From: Pirellulaceae bacterium | GTDB taxonomy: Bacteria > Planctomycetota > Planctomycetia > Pirellulales > Thermoguttaceae | NCBI GenBank assembly: GCA_012744395.1 | Contig: JAAYCB010000289.1 | Coordinates: forward strand, 1 to 52,368 | Direction of reading: 5' to 3' | Length of the DNA stretch: 52,368 nucleotides | Part shown: one piece after another, positions 8,143 through 16,155 of the stretch | Numbering within the stretch: position 1 is the first letter of the stretch | Layout of the letters: every line of letters starts with the position of its first letter | Notes under the pieces: generated by a model | What the model saw: the letters and a program-made list of their open reading frames with translations, nothing else | What the model was told of the DNA's origin: nothing | Databases searched by the model: none | Made by a program: the position numbers and the translations under genes

Positions 8143-8802
8143 TCATTTGTCGCCAATCAGCCGTGTCAGCCGGGCGATCTGCGCCCGGGCGCCTTCCAGG
8201 TTGGGATTCAACCGCAGGGCGCGGCGAAACCCGTCGAGCGCCGCCAGATGGTTGCCTAGGTGGAGGTAGGCCTGCCCGATCCCGGCCGCGGCGGCGAAAT
8301 GATAAGGGTTCAACTCCAGCGCCTGGTGGCAGTCGTGGATCGCCTCGTCGAATTCTCCCAGCGCGAAATGGGCGACCGCCCGCTGATTCCAAGCCTCGGC
8401 GAACCAGGGCGATTTTTCGAGCAGGCGCGTCGCCTTCTGCTCCGCCCGGCGATACTGCTGGGCCGCGTTCAGGCGAATGACAATCGCCAACGCCCGGCAT
8501 TCCTCCAGCGTGCCCGCATGATTCCAGAGGCTGCGGATGCCGTTTTCGGCCAGGATGCGGACCGTCCGATCGCTGTCGGTCAGGGCTCGCCCCATCGTGT
8601 CGTTGGAGTCGAACCCGCCGACAAATCCGAGGGCCAGCACAGCGGCGCGGCGGACCTCCACCGTGCGGTGCCGGGCCAAGCGCTCCAATGTCCCCGGAGT
8701 GTACGACTGCGAGACCTTGCGGAGGAATGCCGCCGAATCCTGATTGGCCAAGTACCGCTTGTAGAGCAGCGCCAGGAATGGCAGACGAAACGCATTGCTC
8801 AC
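8143..8802 (-). CDS. HEAT/TPR repeat protein
   Basis: 219 residues from a GTG start at 8802, with AAGGAG eight bases upstream. The open frame runs much further upstream, but that part is antisense to the next gene and not protein-like. The N-terminal half has HEAT-like helical repeats (TVEVRRAAVLALGFVGG, then SDRTVRILAENGIRSLW). The C-terminal half has tetratricopeptide repeats (AEAWNQRAVAHFALGEFDEA, then HFAAAAGIGQAYLHLGNHLA, then NPNLEGARAQIA). There is no signal peptide, so it is probably a cytoplasmic scaffold. A specific partner cannot be named. Confidence 0.8.
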   Translation of the reverse strand: MSNAFRLPFLALLYKRYLANQDSAAFLRKVSQSYTPGTLERLARHRTVEVRRAAVLALGFVGGFDSNDTMGRALTDSDRTVRILAENGIRSLWNHAGTLEECRALAIVIRLNAAQQYRRAEQKATRLLEKSPWFAEAWNQRAVAHFALGEFDEAIHDCHQALELNPYHFAAAAGIGQAYLHLGNHLAALDGFRRALRLNPNLEGARAQIARLTRLIGDK

Positions 8803-9097
8803 CGAACTGGCTCCTTGATGAATCGAGGCACGGCGGGGCGACGCCCTATTGCTCGATTGTAATTGGAGCCGGCCGCGATAGCCAACCCAAAAGGCCGCCA
8901 GGGCCCCGCGACGCCGCCGATCCCGGTTCCTCAGCGGCCGCCCGCCACCGCGCTTCGCGGCACACACGCCAACCTCGGCCGTTCTCCCGCCGGCCGCGGC
9001 CGCCCGCCATTCTCGCTCTGGCCGCGCGCCGCCGTTTCTGGTTAAGATATGAGGATGGGCAGACTCAGTATGCCCGGTCGAGGTTCCGGAGCCCGCC

Positions 9098-10246
9098 GTG
9101 AACTGGCTGAAGACTCTCCCGCGAATGATCGCCCTGGTTGGGCCGCTGGCCTGTTGCGCAAGCGCTGCGTCGCCAACCGCCAGGTGGCTCACGGACAGCC
9201 GGTTCGAAGACAAGCTCGCCTCCCCGGTCAGCGTTCTCTGGGCCGACAACAGTCTGCGGGAGTCGCTGCTGGACTTTGGGCGCGCCCAACAGATTGCGGT
9301 ATACCTCGACCGGCGGATCGATCCCGGCGGCAAGCTCGACCTGGCCGCCAGGAACATGCCGATCGGCGAAATCCTCCGCGAGGTGGCGCGGCGGCGGAAC
9401 CTCGGCGTCTCGATCCTCGGCGACGTGGTCTTCCTCGCGCTGCCGCACAGCGCGCGGCGCGTGGCGACGGTTGCCGAGCTCAGGCGGCAGGATTTGCAGA
9501 ACCTGGGGAGGGCTTCTGCGCGGAAGTTCGCCGCCAAAGAGCGGTTTGCCTGGAGCGATTTCGCCACGCCGCGCGAGATTCTCCAGCAGCTTGCCGAAGG
9601 GCACGGCCTGGAGGTCGTCCATCTCGAGCAGATCCCCCACGATCTCTGGCCGGCCGCCGATCTGCCGCCGATGACGCTCGTCGATCGGCTGACGCTCGTC
9701 CTCGAGCAGTTCGACATGACGTTCCGGGTTGCCGCCGACGGCCGCCGCATCGCCGCCGTGCCGGCGCCGGCCGACGTGGCAATCGTCCGCGATTATCCCG
9801 GCCAGCCACGGCCGGAGGAACTCCTTGCGGCCTGGCGGCAGCTTGCGCCCGACTGCCAGTTCCGGGTGGTCGGCGGCCGAATCCACGTCAAGGGGCTGAT
9901 CGAGGATCACGAGCGGATCGAGGCGGCGTTGGGCCGCGGGTGGGCCAGGCCGCCGGCCGAGCGCGTTCGGCGGCCCGGCCCGCCCGCGCGGCCGCAGCAG
10001 GTCTTCACGGCAAAGAACGCCAACGTTCCGCTCGGGGCCGTGCTCGGCGCGTTCGCGAGGCAACTCGGGCTGGAGCTGCAAATCGATCTGGAGAGGATGC
10101 GGCAAGCCGGCATCTCGCTCGACCAGTTGATCTCGTTTGAAGTCGAGCAGGCGAGTCTCGATGAACTGCTCGACGCGGTGCTCAAGCCGGTGGGTTGCAC
10201 CCACCAGCGGCGGGGCAACGTGCTCGTCGTCCAACCAGCCAGCTGA
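9098..10246 (+). CDS. Exported protein with secretin/TonB short N-terminal (STN)-like repeats
   Basis: 382 residues from a GTG start with GGAG six bases upstream. An N-terminal signal peptide (MNWLKTLPRMIALVGPLACC...ASA) is present. The body repeats the pattern of STN or PilQ/secretin N-terminal domains: a predicted beta-alpha-beta unit such as SLRESLLDFGRAQQIAVYLD plus PIGEILREVARRRNLGVSIL. A second set lies in the middle (TPREILQQLAEGHGLEVVHL) and a third near the C-terminus (PLGAVLGAFARQLGLELQID and SLDELLDAVLKPVG). No secretin barrel follows, so this is a stand-alone periplasmic protein. It lies about 130 bp upstream of pstS but probably in a separate unit. Function unknown. Confidence 0.65.
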   Translation: MNWLKTLPRMIALVGPLACCASAASPTARWLTDSRFEDKLASPVSVLWADNSLRESLLDFGRAQQIAVYLDRRIDPGGKLDLAARNMPIGEILREVARRRNLGVSILGDVVFLALPHSARRVATVAELRRQDLQNLGRASARKFAAKERFAWSDFATPREILQQLAEGHGLEVVHLEQIPHDLWPAADLPPMTLVDRLTLVLEQFDMTFRVAADGRRIAAVPAPADVAIVRDYPGQPRPEELLAAWRQLAPDCQFRVVGGRIHVKGLIEDHERIEAALGRGWARPPAERVRRPGPPARPQQVFTAKNANVPLGAVLGAFARQLGLELQIDLERMRQAGISLDQLISFEVEQASLDELLDAVLKPVGCTHQRRGNVLVVQPAS

Positions 10247-10258
10247 CGCGGCGCGGAT

Positions 10259-10316
10259 TTAACAGAAAACTCACACTGGGGCACCCTTTTTTGCGGATGC
10301 CCGCCTGGTGTACAAT
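10259..10316 (+). promoter_or_regulatory. Candidate promoter/Pho-box region of the pst operon
   Basis: TTAACA (10259-10264) and CTCACA (10270-10275) are spaced by five bases, resembling the direct-repeat PhoP boxes of Gram-positive bacteria (TTAACA-N5-TTAACA). TACAAT at 10311-10316 is a good -10, with only weak -35 candidates (TTTTGC at 10289-10294, 16-bp spacer). The pstS GTG is 60 nt downstream of this element. Whether planctomycetes use such a box is not known to me. Confidence 0.35.
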
Positions 10317-10375
10317 CTCCGTCTGCCGTTGGACTCGATGGGACGAACGACGCACACCTCGGGCAGAATTCCGCC

Positions 10376-11269
10376 GTGACACGCCAATTTGTTGTTCTGC
10401 TCCTTGCCGGCGCGATTTCGGCGGCGGTCTCCGGCTGTGGCAGGACCAAAGGAGGGACCAGTCCGCCGAACAAGATCGTGCGCGTCGAGGGTTCCGATAC
10501 GATGGTCAATATCGCGCAGGCCTGGGCGGAGCGTTACCACGCGGAGAACCGGGACGTGAGCGTCCAGGTCCTCGGCGGTGGCTCCGGTGTGGGGATCGCC
10601 AGCCTCACCGACGGCAACTGCGACATGGCCAACTCCAGCCGCGACATCAACGAGGCGGAGGCCCTGGCGATCCGCCAGAAGCGGGGCAAGGAGCCGGTTG
10701 AGCACATCGTGGGGGTCGATGCCCTGGCGGTCTACGTGCATCCGGACAACCCGATCGAGTCGATTTCGTTGGAGGAGCTTGCCGGAATCTACGGCGAAGG
10801 CGGCGCGATCACGCGCTGGTCGCATCTCGGCGTCCGCCACCAGTCGCACGGCCGCGACGTGATTGTCCGCCTCGGGCGGCAGAACAGTTCCGGGACATAC
10901 ACCTACTTCCGCGAGGCCGTGCTGGGCAAGAACAGGGATTTCAAGCTCGGCTCGGTGGACCGCAGCGGGTCGAAGGACCTGGTGGACTTGGTCTCGCGGA
11001 CCCCGTTGGCGATCGGCTACAGCGGAATGGGCTACGCCGTGCCGGGCGTCAAGATGCTCGAAGTCTCCGTGCCGAGAGGCGAGCGCGGCGTGGCGCCGAC
11101 CGTGGCCAACGCGCGGAATCGCTCGTACCCGCTGACCCGCGCGCTACAGATCTACACAGCCGGCGAGTTGTCCGGCCCGGCCGCGGATTTCCTCCAGTGG
11201 ATCGTCTCGCCGGAGGGGCAGCAGATCGTTGTCGAACTCGGCTACGTGCCGATGCGAGAACTGAAGTGA
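10376..11269 (+). CDS. pstS: Phosphate ABC transporter substrate-binding lipoprotein PstS
   Basis: 297 residues from GTG 10376. A lipoprotein signal ends at a lipobox before Cys (AISAAVSGC), so the protein should be tethered in the periplasm. The PstS phosphate-binding features are visible: EGSDTM near the N-terminus, LGGGSGVGIASL, a central DALAVYVHPDNP, and RQNSSGTYTYFREAVLG (equivalent to the R-x-SGT loop). The C-terminus ends ISPEG-like (IVSPEGQQIVVELGYVP). It binds phosphate for the PstCA channel. It is first in the operon pstS-C-A-B1-B2-phoU; pstC starts 12 nt after its stop. Confidence 0.95.
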   Translation: MTRQFVVLLLAGAISAAVSGCGRTKGGTSPPNKIVRVEGSDTMVNIAQAWAERYHAENRDVSVQVLGGGSGVGIASLTDGNCDMANSSRDINEAEALAIRQKRGKEPVEHIVGVDALAVYVHPDNPIESISLEELAGIYGEGGAITRWSHLGVRHQSHGRDVIVRLGRQNSSGTYTYFREAVLGKNRDFKLGSVDRSGSKDLVDLVSRTPLAIGYSGMGYAVPGVKMLEVSVPRGERGVAPTVANARNRSYPLTRALQIYTAGELSGPAADFLQWIVSPEGQQIVVELGYVPMRELK

Positions 11270-11280
11270 AAGGGAGCTGC

Positions 11281-12246
11281 GTGGAAGATCGCCGGAGGCC
11301 GGGGGAAGACGCGGAGAGCGGCGCGGAGCCGGCCGATCCAAGTTCGTGGGTCTACCGCTTTCTGGGGCCGGCCGAATCGATGATCGCCGGGGTGGTGATC
11401 CGCCTCTGCGGCTACAGCGCGATTCTGTTCGTGTTCGCGATCTTGTTCTTCGTGCTGCGAGAAGCCGCGCCGATCCTGTTCGGCAAGATGGACCTGGTGG
11501 AGTTCCTCAGCAGTCCCAACTGGCGGCCTTCGTCGGATGTCCGCCCGCAGTATGGAATCCTGGCCCTGTTGGTGGGGACCCTGGCGGTGACCGGGCTGGC
11601 GATGGCCCTTGCCGTGCCGCTCGGGCTGGGCGCGGCCGTCTACATCTCCGAGTTCTGCCCCGGCAAGGTCAGGGAAACCCTGAAGATCGTGATTGAATTG
11701 CTGGCGGCCATTCCGTCGGTGGTCTGGGGGTTCATCAGCTACATGTTGCTGGCGCCGTTGATCGTCGATCTGACCGGCGCCCCGGTGGGGGTCAATCTGC
11801 TCAACGGCGGCGCCGTGCTGGCGCTGATGAGCGTGCCGATCATCGTCTCGGTGGGGGAAGACGCGCTGAAGGCGGTGCCCGACTCGTACCGCGAGGCCGC
11901 CCTGTCGCTGGGCGCCAGCCGCTGGGAGGTGGTCTACCGGGTGCTGTTTCCGGCCGCCAAGAATGGCCTGTTGGCCGCCGTGCTTCTGGGAGTCGGCCGC
12001 GCGATTGGCGAGACGATGGCCGTGCTGATGGCCACCGGGCACGCCGTGCAGATCCCGCGAAGCCTGCTCGACCCGATCTGCACGCTGACGGCGACGATTG
12101 CCGCGGAGCTCGGGGAGACGGTCTACGGCGGCCCGCATTACCGGATGTTGTTCGTCATCGGGCTGGTGCTTTTTGCAATTACGTTCCTGGTCAACCTGGT
12201 CGCCGACATCGTGGTCAAGGGGATTCGCAATGAGCAGCGAGCCTGA
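11281..12246 (+). CDS. pstC: Phosphate ABC transporter permease PstC
   Basis: 321 residues if translation starts at GTG 11281, which has AGGGAG five bases upstream and follows the pstS stop directly; the longer open frame overlaps pstS. After a charged N-terminal tail (about 1-35) there are about six membrane segments. The permease signature EAALSLGASRWEVVYRVLFP (EAA loop contacting the ATPase) is followed by GRAIGETMAVLM. AIPSVVWGF is typical of PstC. It forms the inner-membrane channel with PstA. Its end overlaps the pstA start by 17 nt, so the two are coupled. Confidence 0.94.
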   Translation: MEDRRRPGEDAESGAEPADPSSWVYRFLGPAESMIAGVVIRLCGYSAILFVFAILFFVLREAAPILFGKMDLVEFLSSPNWRPSSDVRPQYGILALLVGTLAVTGLAMALAVPLGLGAAVYISEFCPGKVRETLKIVIELLAAIPSVVWGFISYMLLAPLIVDLTGAPVGVNLLNGGAVLALMSVPIIVSVGEDALKAVPDSYREAALSLGASRWEVVYRVLFPAAKNGLLAAVLLGVGRAIGETMAVLMATGHAVQIPRSLLDPICTLTATIAAELGETVYGGPHYRMLFVIGLVLFAITFLVNLVADIVVKGIRNEQRA

Positions 12247-13165
12247 GACGCCCGCCGCCACGGCGGCGAACCAGTTCGCCGCGACGCCGCTGGAACGATG
12301 GAAGATCGTCAAGGAAACGATCGCCAAGACGGTGTTCCTGGCGATGACACTCGTGCTCGTCGCGCCCCTGGTCGGCATTCTGGCGATCCTCCTGATCAAG
12401 GCATGGCCGGCGCTGTCGCTGGCGTTTCTCCTGGAGAACCCCAAGCAGTACATGACCCAAGGCGGAATCTGGGCGCCGCTGGTGGGGACGTTCTTCCTCG
12501 TCCTCGGGTCGCTCTTGGCGGCGGCCCCGGTGGGCGTGCTGGCGGGCGTGTACCTGAACGAATACGCCCGCGACAACTGGCTTACGCGGATCATCAACCT
12601 CGCGGTGGTGAACCTGGCCGGGGTGCCGAGCATCGTCCACGCGCTGTTCGGCGTGGGGGCGTTCGTGCTCGCCGCGAACATGGGCCGGTCGCTGATGGCG
12701 GCCTGCTGCACGCTGGCGGTGATGACCCTCCCGGTGATCATCACCAGCACGCGGGAAGCGCTCGCCTCGGTGCCGATGTCGTTCCGCGAGGCCTGCTGGA
12801 ATCTCGGCGCCACCCGCTGGCAAACGATCCGCACGATCGTCCTCCCGAATTCGATCAGCGGAATCCTGACCGGCGTGATCCTGCAAGTTTCGCGGGCGGC
12901 CGGCGAAACCGCGCCGATCCTGTTTACCGGCGCCGTGTTCTTCGTGCCGGTCGCCGATCACGGCTGGGAGTCGTTCTTCCCCTACGGGCCGGGCGACCGC
13001 TGCATGGCCCTCTCGATGCACCTGTTCACGCTCGTGACGCAGGTCGCGGGCGTCGCCGACGAAACCCAGTACGGCACGGCGGTCGTGCTGATCGGGCTGG
13101 TGCTCGTGGTCAACAGCCTTTCGATCGGGCTGCGGGGATACCTGCGCTCGCAGAAGCGATGGTGA
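12230..13165 (+). CDS. pstA: Phosphate ABC transporter permease PstA
   Basis: 311 residues from ATG 12230, inside the 3' end of pstC. About six membrane segments follow a 40-residue cytoplasmic lead. Family marks are GVPSIVHALFGVGAFV, the EAA loop REACWNLGATRWQTIRTIVL, and SRAAGETAPILFTGA. It pairs with PstC as the heterodimeric phosphate channel. pstB1 begins 5 nt after its stop. The asymmetry between the PstC and PstA coupling loops is relevant to the two different ATPases that follow. Confidence 0.94.
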   Translation: MSSEPETPAATAANQFAATPLERWKIVKETIAKTVFLAMTLVLVAPLVGILAILLIKAWPALSLAFLLENPKQYMTQGGIWAPLVGTFFLVLGSLLAAAPVGVLAGVYLNEYARDNWLTRIINLAVVNLAGVPSIVHALFGVGAFVLAANMGRSLMAACCTLAVMTLPVIITSTREALASVPMSFREACWNLGATRWQTIRTIVLPNSISGILTGVILQVSRAAGETAPILFTGAVFFVPVADHGWESFFPYGPGDRCMALSMHLFTLVTQVAGVADETQYGTAVVLIGLVLVVNSLSIGLRGYLRSQKRW

Positions 13166-13169
13166 GCCG

Positions 13170-13925
13170 GTGATCGACCCCCACATCCGTTTCCACAACC
13201 TGACCGTCCGCTACGGCGCCAAGCCGGCGCTCCGCGAGATCTCGCTGGAGATTCCCCGCCGGCGGATTCTGGCGATTATCGGGCCGGCCAATGCCGGCAA
13301 GACGACGCTCCTGAAGTGCATCAACCGGACGATCGATTTCGTGCCCGCGGCGAGCGTCAGCGGGCGGGTCGAGGTCGCCGGCCAGAACGTCTTCCGGATG
13401 CGCAACGTCTACCAGTTGCGGCGGCGGATCGGCATGGTCTTTCCGCTGCCGGTGGGCCTGCCGCTTTCGGTCTATGAAAACGTGGCCTACGCGCCGCGCC
13501 GCGCCGGGGTCCGCGATCGCGCGGAACTCGACGAGCTGGTGGAAAGATGCCTGCGGCAGGCGATGCTCTGGGAGGAGGTCAAGGACCGCCTGGACCTGCT
13601 CGGCACGCAGCTCTCCGGCGGACAGCAGCAGCGGCTGACGCTCGCCCGGGCGCTCTCCCACCGGCCGGAGATTCTCTGCCTCGACGAGTTCTCGATCGCC
13701 ATCGACCCGGTGACCACGATGAAGATCGAGGATATCCTCAGGGAACTGAAGAACGAAATGACGATCGTGCTGGTGACGAACCTCGTCCAGCAGGCGCGGC
13801 GGTTGGCCGATCGCACGGCCCTGGTCAGCGATTCGCGGCTCATCGAGGTCGACGAGACGGAGACGATCTTCACCCGGCCCGCCCAGCGGCTCACCGAACG
13901 GTACGTCAACGGAGACTTCGGATGA
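13170..13925 (+). CDS. pstB1: PstB1: PstB-type ATPase with intact signature but altered Q-loop and H-loop
   Basis: 251 residues from GTG 13170. The overall PstB fold is clear: Walker A GPANAGKT (38-45), signature LSGGQQQR (148-155), Walker B ILCLDE with Glu173, D-loop AIDP. Two conserved catalytic switches are changed. The Q-loop, normally MVFQRPNP, reads MVFPLPVG (Pro92 for Gln), and the H-loop, normally VTHNMQQA, reads VTNLVQQA (Asn204 for His). The protein keeps a good signature for its partner, but its own nucleotide site should turn over poorly. It overlaps pstB2 by 4 nt (ATGA). It is read as one half of a PstB1/PstB2 heterodimer, with a degraded duplicate as the alternative. Confidence 0.92.
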   Translation: MIDPHIRFHNLTVRYGAKPALREISLEIPRRRILAIIGPANAGKTTLLKCINRTIDFVPAASVSGRVEVAGQNVFRMRNVYQLRRRIGMVFPLPVGLPLSVYENVAYAPRRAGVRDRAELDELVERCLRQAMLWEEVKDRLDLLGTQLSGGQQQRLTLARALSHRPEILCLDEFSIAIDPVTTMKIEDILRELKNEMTIVLVTNLVQQARRLADRTALVSDSRLIEVDETETIFTRPAQRLTERYVNGDFG

Positions 13926-14713
13926 TCGCCAACGAGCCGGCGGCGAGCGCCGCCGCGAGCATCTCGACGCGGAATTTGAACCTCTGGTACGGCGCGTTCC
14001 AGGCCCTCCGCGATGTCAGCCTGGACATCAAGCCGGGGATCGTCACCGCGCTGGTCGGGCCGTCGGGGTGCGGCAAGACGACGCTCCTGCGCTCCTTCAA
14101 CCGCATCAACGAGCGCTACGGCAACGTGACGACGACCGGCCAGATCACGATCTTCGGGAAGAACATCTACGATCCCGACGTGTCCTTGACGCAGCTCCGC
14201 AAGACCGTGGGGATGGTCTTCCAGCGGCCCAACCCGCTGCCGATCTCGATCTACGAGAACGTGCTCTTCGGCATCCGCGCGCACACGCGGCGGGGGCAGT
14301 ACAGCCGCCGCGAGCGCGACGCGCTGGTCGAGTCGGCGCTCCGCGACGTGCGGCTCTGGGACGAGGTGAAGGACCGGCTGCGGAGGAAGGCCACCCACCT
14401 GACGCTCGAGCAGCAGCAGAAGCTGTGCATCGCCCGGCTCCTGCCGCTGAAGCCGCGGGTGATGCTCATGGACGAGCCCTGCTCGGCGCTGGACGCGGAG
14501 GGGATCGAGCGGATCGAACTGCTGCTTCAGGAACTCCGCAAGACGTACACGATCCTGATCGTCACGCACAACATGGCGCAGGCCCGCCGCGCCAGCGACG
14601 AGTGCGCCTTCATGCTCTTGGGCCGGATTGTCGAGCACGACAAGACGCTCAACGTGTTTCTCAATCCGCGGGAGAAGGAAACGGAGATGTACGTGACCGG
14701 CCGTTACGGCTAG
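13922..14713 (+). CDS. pstB2: PstB2: PstB-type ATPase with intact catalytic loops but degenerate signature
   Basis: 263 residues from ATG 13922, overlapping the pstB1 stop by 4 nt. Walker A GPSGCGKT (46-53), Q-loop MVFQRPNP (Gln101), Walker B VMLMDE (Asp184, Glu185), D-loop SALD and H-loop VTHNMAQA (His216) are all canonical for PstB. The ABC signature, normally LSGGQQQRL, reads LTLEQQQKL (160-168), so both glycines are lost. This is the reverse of PstB1. In an ABC dimer each ATP site combines the Walker/Q/H loops of one subunit with the signature of the other. PstB2 loops plus the PstB1 signature therefore give one consensus site. The N-terminal 15 residues are an extra Ala/Ser tail. Confidence 0.92.
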   Translation: MIANEPAASAAASISTRNLNLWYGAFQALRDVSLDIKPGIVTALVGPSGCGKTTLLRSFNRINERYGNVTTTGQITIFGKNIYDPDVSLTQLRKTVGMVFQRPNPLPISIYENVLFGIRAHTRRGQYSRRERDALVESALRDVRLWDEVKDRLRRKATHLTLEQQQKLCIARLLPLKPRVMLMDEPCSALDAEGIERIELLLQELRKTYTILIVTHNMAQARRASDECAFMLLGRIVEHDKTLNVFLNPREKETEMYVTGRYG

Positions 14714-14731
14714 GGAGAAAGGACAGAGACC

Positions 14732-15391
14732 ATGTCTTTGCACTTGCAGCGGGAAATGGAGGATTTGAAGAAGCAGCTCCTCTCGCTCTGCGCGCTGGTC
14801 GAGGAACAGGTGGAGATGGCGGTCCGGGCGCTTGTCGACCACGATGCCGAGTTGGCCGCCGCGGTCGACCGCCGCGACGCGGAGATCGACCACCGCGAGG
14901 TCGAGGTCGAGGAGGAGTGCTTGAAAGCCCTCGCCTTGTACCAACCGGTGGCCATCGACCTGCGGTTCGTGGTGGCGGCGCTGAAGATGAACAACGACCT
15001 GGAGCGGATCGGGGACCTGGCGGTCAACATCGCCCGCAAGGCGAAAACCTTGGCTCGCCACGGCTCGGTGGAGATTCCCTTCGACCTCTGCGGGATGTGG
15101 GAGAAGTCGCGCTTGATGCTCCGCGACAGCATCGACGCGCTGGTCAACCGCGACGCCAGCCTGGCCCACAGCGTCTGTGCCCGCGACGATGAAGTCGACC
15201 GGATGAAGCACGATATCCGCCGCCAGGCGGAGCAGCTGATGGTCGCCGAGCCGGCCCGGCTGCGGGCCCTGCTGACCTTGCTGGCGGCCTCGCGAAGCCT
15301 CGAACGCATCGCCGATCACGCCACGAACATCGCCGAGGACGTGATCTACATGCTCGAGGGCCGGATCATCCGCCACGGCGCGATCGAGTGA
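14732..15391 (+). CDS. phoU: Phosphate signalling/uptake regulator PhoU
   Basis: 219 residues, all-helical, the usual PhoU length. Two PhoU repeats are visible. Each carries the metal-binding E/D-x3-D helix: MNNDLERIGDLAVNIARKAK in the first and SRSLERIADHATNIAEDVIY in the second. RFVVAALK precedes the first. AAAGGA lies upstream of the ATG. PhoU couples transporter state to the phosphate-sensing kinase and restrains uptake. It is the last gene of the pst operon, 18 nt after pstB2. No phoR/phoB-like two-component pair lies within the window. Confidence 0.95.
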   Translation: MSLHLQREMEDLKKQLLSLCALVEEQVEMAVRALVDHDAELAAAVDRRDAEIDHREVEVEEECLKALALYQPVAIDLRFVVAALKMNNDLERIGDLAVNIARKAKTLARHGSVEIPFDLCGMWEKSRLMLRDSIDALVNRDASLAHSVCARDDEVDRMKHDIRRQAEQLMVAEPARLRALLTLLAASRSLERIADHATNIAEDVIYMLEGRIIRHGAIE

Positions 15392-15396
15392 CCGCA

Positions 15397-15501
15397 TCAC
15401 GCAGTGGACTGCATCTGGGCAATTGGATTGGCCGTCCAGAAGACGTTGGCGATCGTGTTGATCTGGGCCATCAACGAGCGCCACAGCTTGCCAAGAATCA
15501 T
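15397..15501 (-). CDS. 34-aa ORF resembling the N-terminus of a PspA-like planctomycete protein
   Basis: ATG at 15501 has GGGAG seven bases upstream. The product begins MILGKLWRSLMAQINTIANV, continues FWTANPIAQMQ and then stops. From recall, longer planctomycete proteins begin with a similar LGKLWRS...LN.LAN.FW..DPIAQMQ segment and continue into a PspA/IM30-type coiled coil. Here the stop falls six residues after the conserved part begins to diverge, so the gene looks truncated or has become a small amphipathic membrane-binding peptide. It lies downstream of the HU-like gene on the same strand and converges with phoU, 5 nt away. Confidence 0.5.
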   Translation of the reverse strand: MILGKLWRSLMAQINTIANVFWTANPIAQMQSTA

Positions 15502-15590
15502 TGGCTCACTCCCTGCCTGTGATTGGCCGCGCCGCCGCCAAGAACCAGGAGGTGGCGCTCGGTCCGCTGCATTTGGCGGGCGGCGTTCGG

Positions 15591-15920
15591 TCAGACCAGG
15601 TCTTTCAAGCCTTTGAGCGCCGTGACCTTGACCACGTTTCGCGCCGGCTTGGCCTTGAACACGGTCTCTTCCTTCGTAAACGGGTTGATCCCGGTCCGCG
15701 CCTCGGTGGCCGGTTTGCGGACAACGGAAATCTTCATCATGCCGGGAACCGTGAACACGCCCGGACCTTCAACGCTCAAATTGGCGGCGATCAGCTTGGC
15801 AAGCTCGTCGAATACGCACGCAACCTGCTGCTTGGTCAGTTCGGTTGATTCGGCCAAGGAGGTCAGAACCTCCGTCTTGGTCATCGGCTTCTTCGACTCG
15901 GCTGGCTTCTGGTCTTCCAT
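15591..15920 (-). CDS. HU/IHF-family DNA-binding protein
   Basis: 109 residues. The HU core is visible after a 12-residue charged tail: MTKTEVLTSLAESTELTKQQ, then VFDELAKLIAANL, then the beta arm region VFTVPGMMKISVVRKPATEA with RTGINPFTKEETVFKAKPAR. The RTGxNPxTxE motif of the DNA-intercalating arm (Pro in NPFT) is conserved, and the last helix VVKVTALKGLKDLV is present. It bends and compacts DNA as a dimer. AAAGGGAA lies upstream of the ATG, and a promoter candidate lies about 75 bp upstream. Confidence 0.92.
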   Translation of the reverse strand: MEDQKPAESKKPMTKTEVLTSLAESTELTKQQVACVFDELAKLIAANLSVEGPGVFTVPGMMKISVVRKPATEARTGINPFTKEETVFKAKPARNVVKVTALKGLKDLV

Positions 15921-15995
15921 CTTCTATTCCCTTTCGTTGGTTCCCCGCCGGGGGGGCGGCCCTTGAGTCCCGGGCGGTCAGTCCTCGAATACGGT

Positions 15996-16024
15996 ACTTT
16001 ACCTGGGTTGCCTTGGCACGACAA
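15996..16024 (-). promoter_or_regulatory. Possible sigma-70-like promoter of the HU gene
   Basis: The minus strand has TTGTCG (16019-16024), a 17-bp spacer and TAAAGT (15996-16001), about 75 nt before the HU start codon. The match is moderate. Confidence 0.35.
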
Positions 16025-16155
16025 TAACTTTCACCCGCAAATACCGCCAGCCCCCCCGCCAGAGTTGTTCCAAGGGGCTTCCATGGTTGATCCGCGCAGG
16101 AAGAGAGGGTTAGGATGAGGCAGGATTTCGGCGGCAAATCGGGGAAGGAGAGACC

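Noticed and set aside
8803..9750. N-terminal extension of the HEAT/TPR protein
   Set aside because: It is antisense to the STN-like gene and Arg/Ser-rich. A GTG with AAGGAG at 8802 gives the natural start.
11242..12834. 530-codon minus-strand frame over pstC/pstA
   Set aside because: It is antisense to two membrane proteins, and its His/Arg/Gln-rich composition is a typical shadow.
13170..13925. PstB1 as a plain pseudogene
   Set aside because: The frame, Walker motifs and signature are intact and the 4-nt coupling with pstB2 is kept, which does not fit simple decay.
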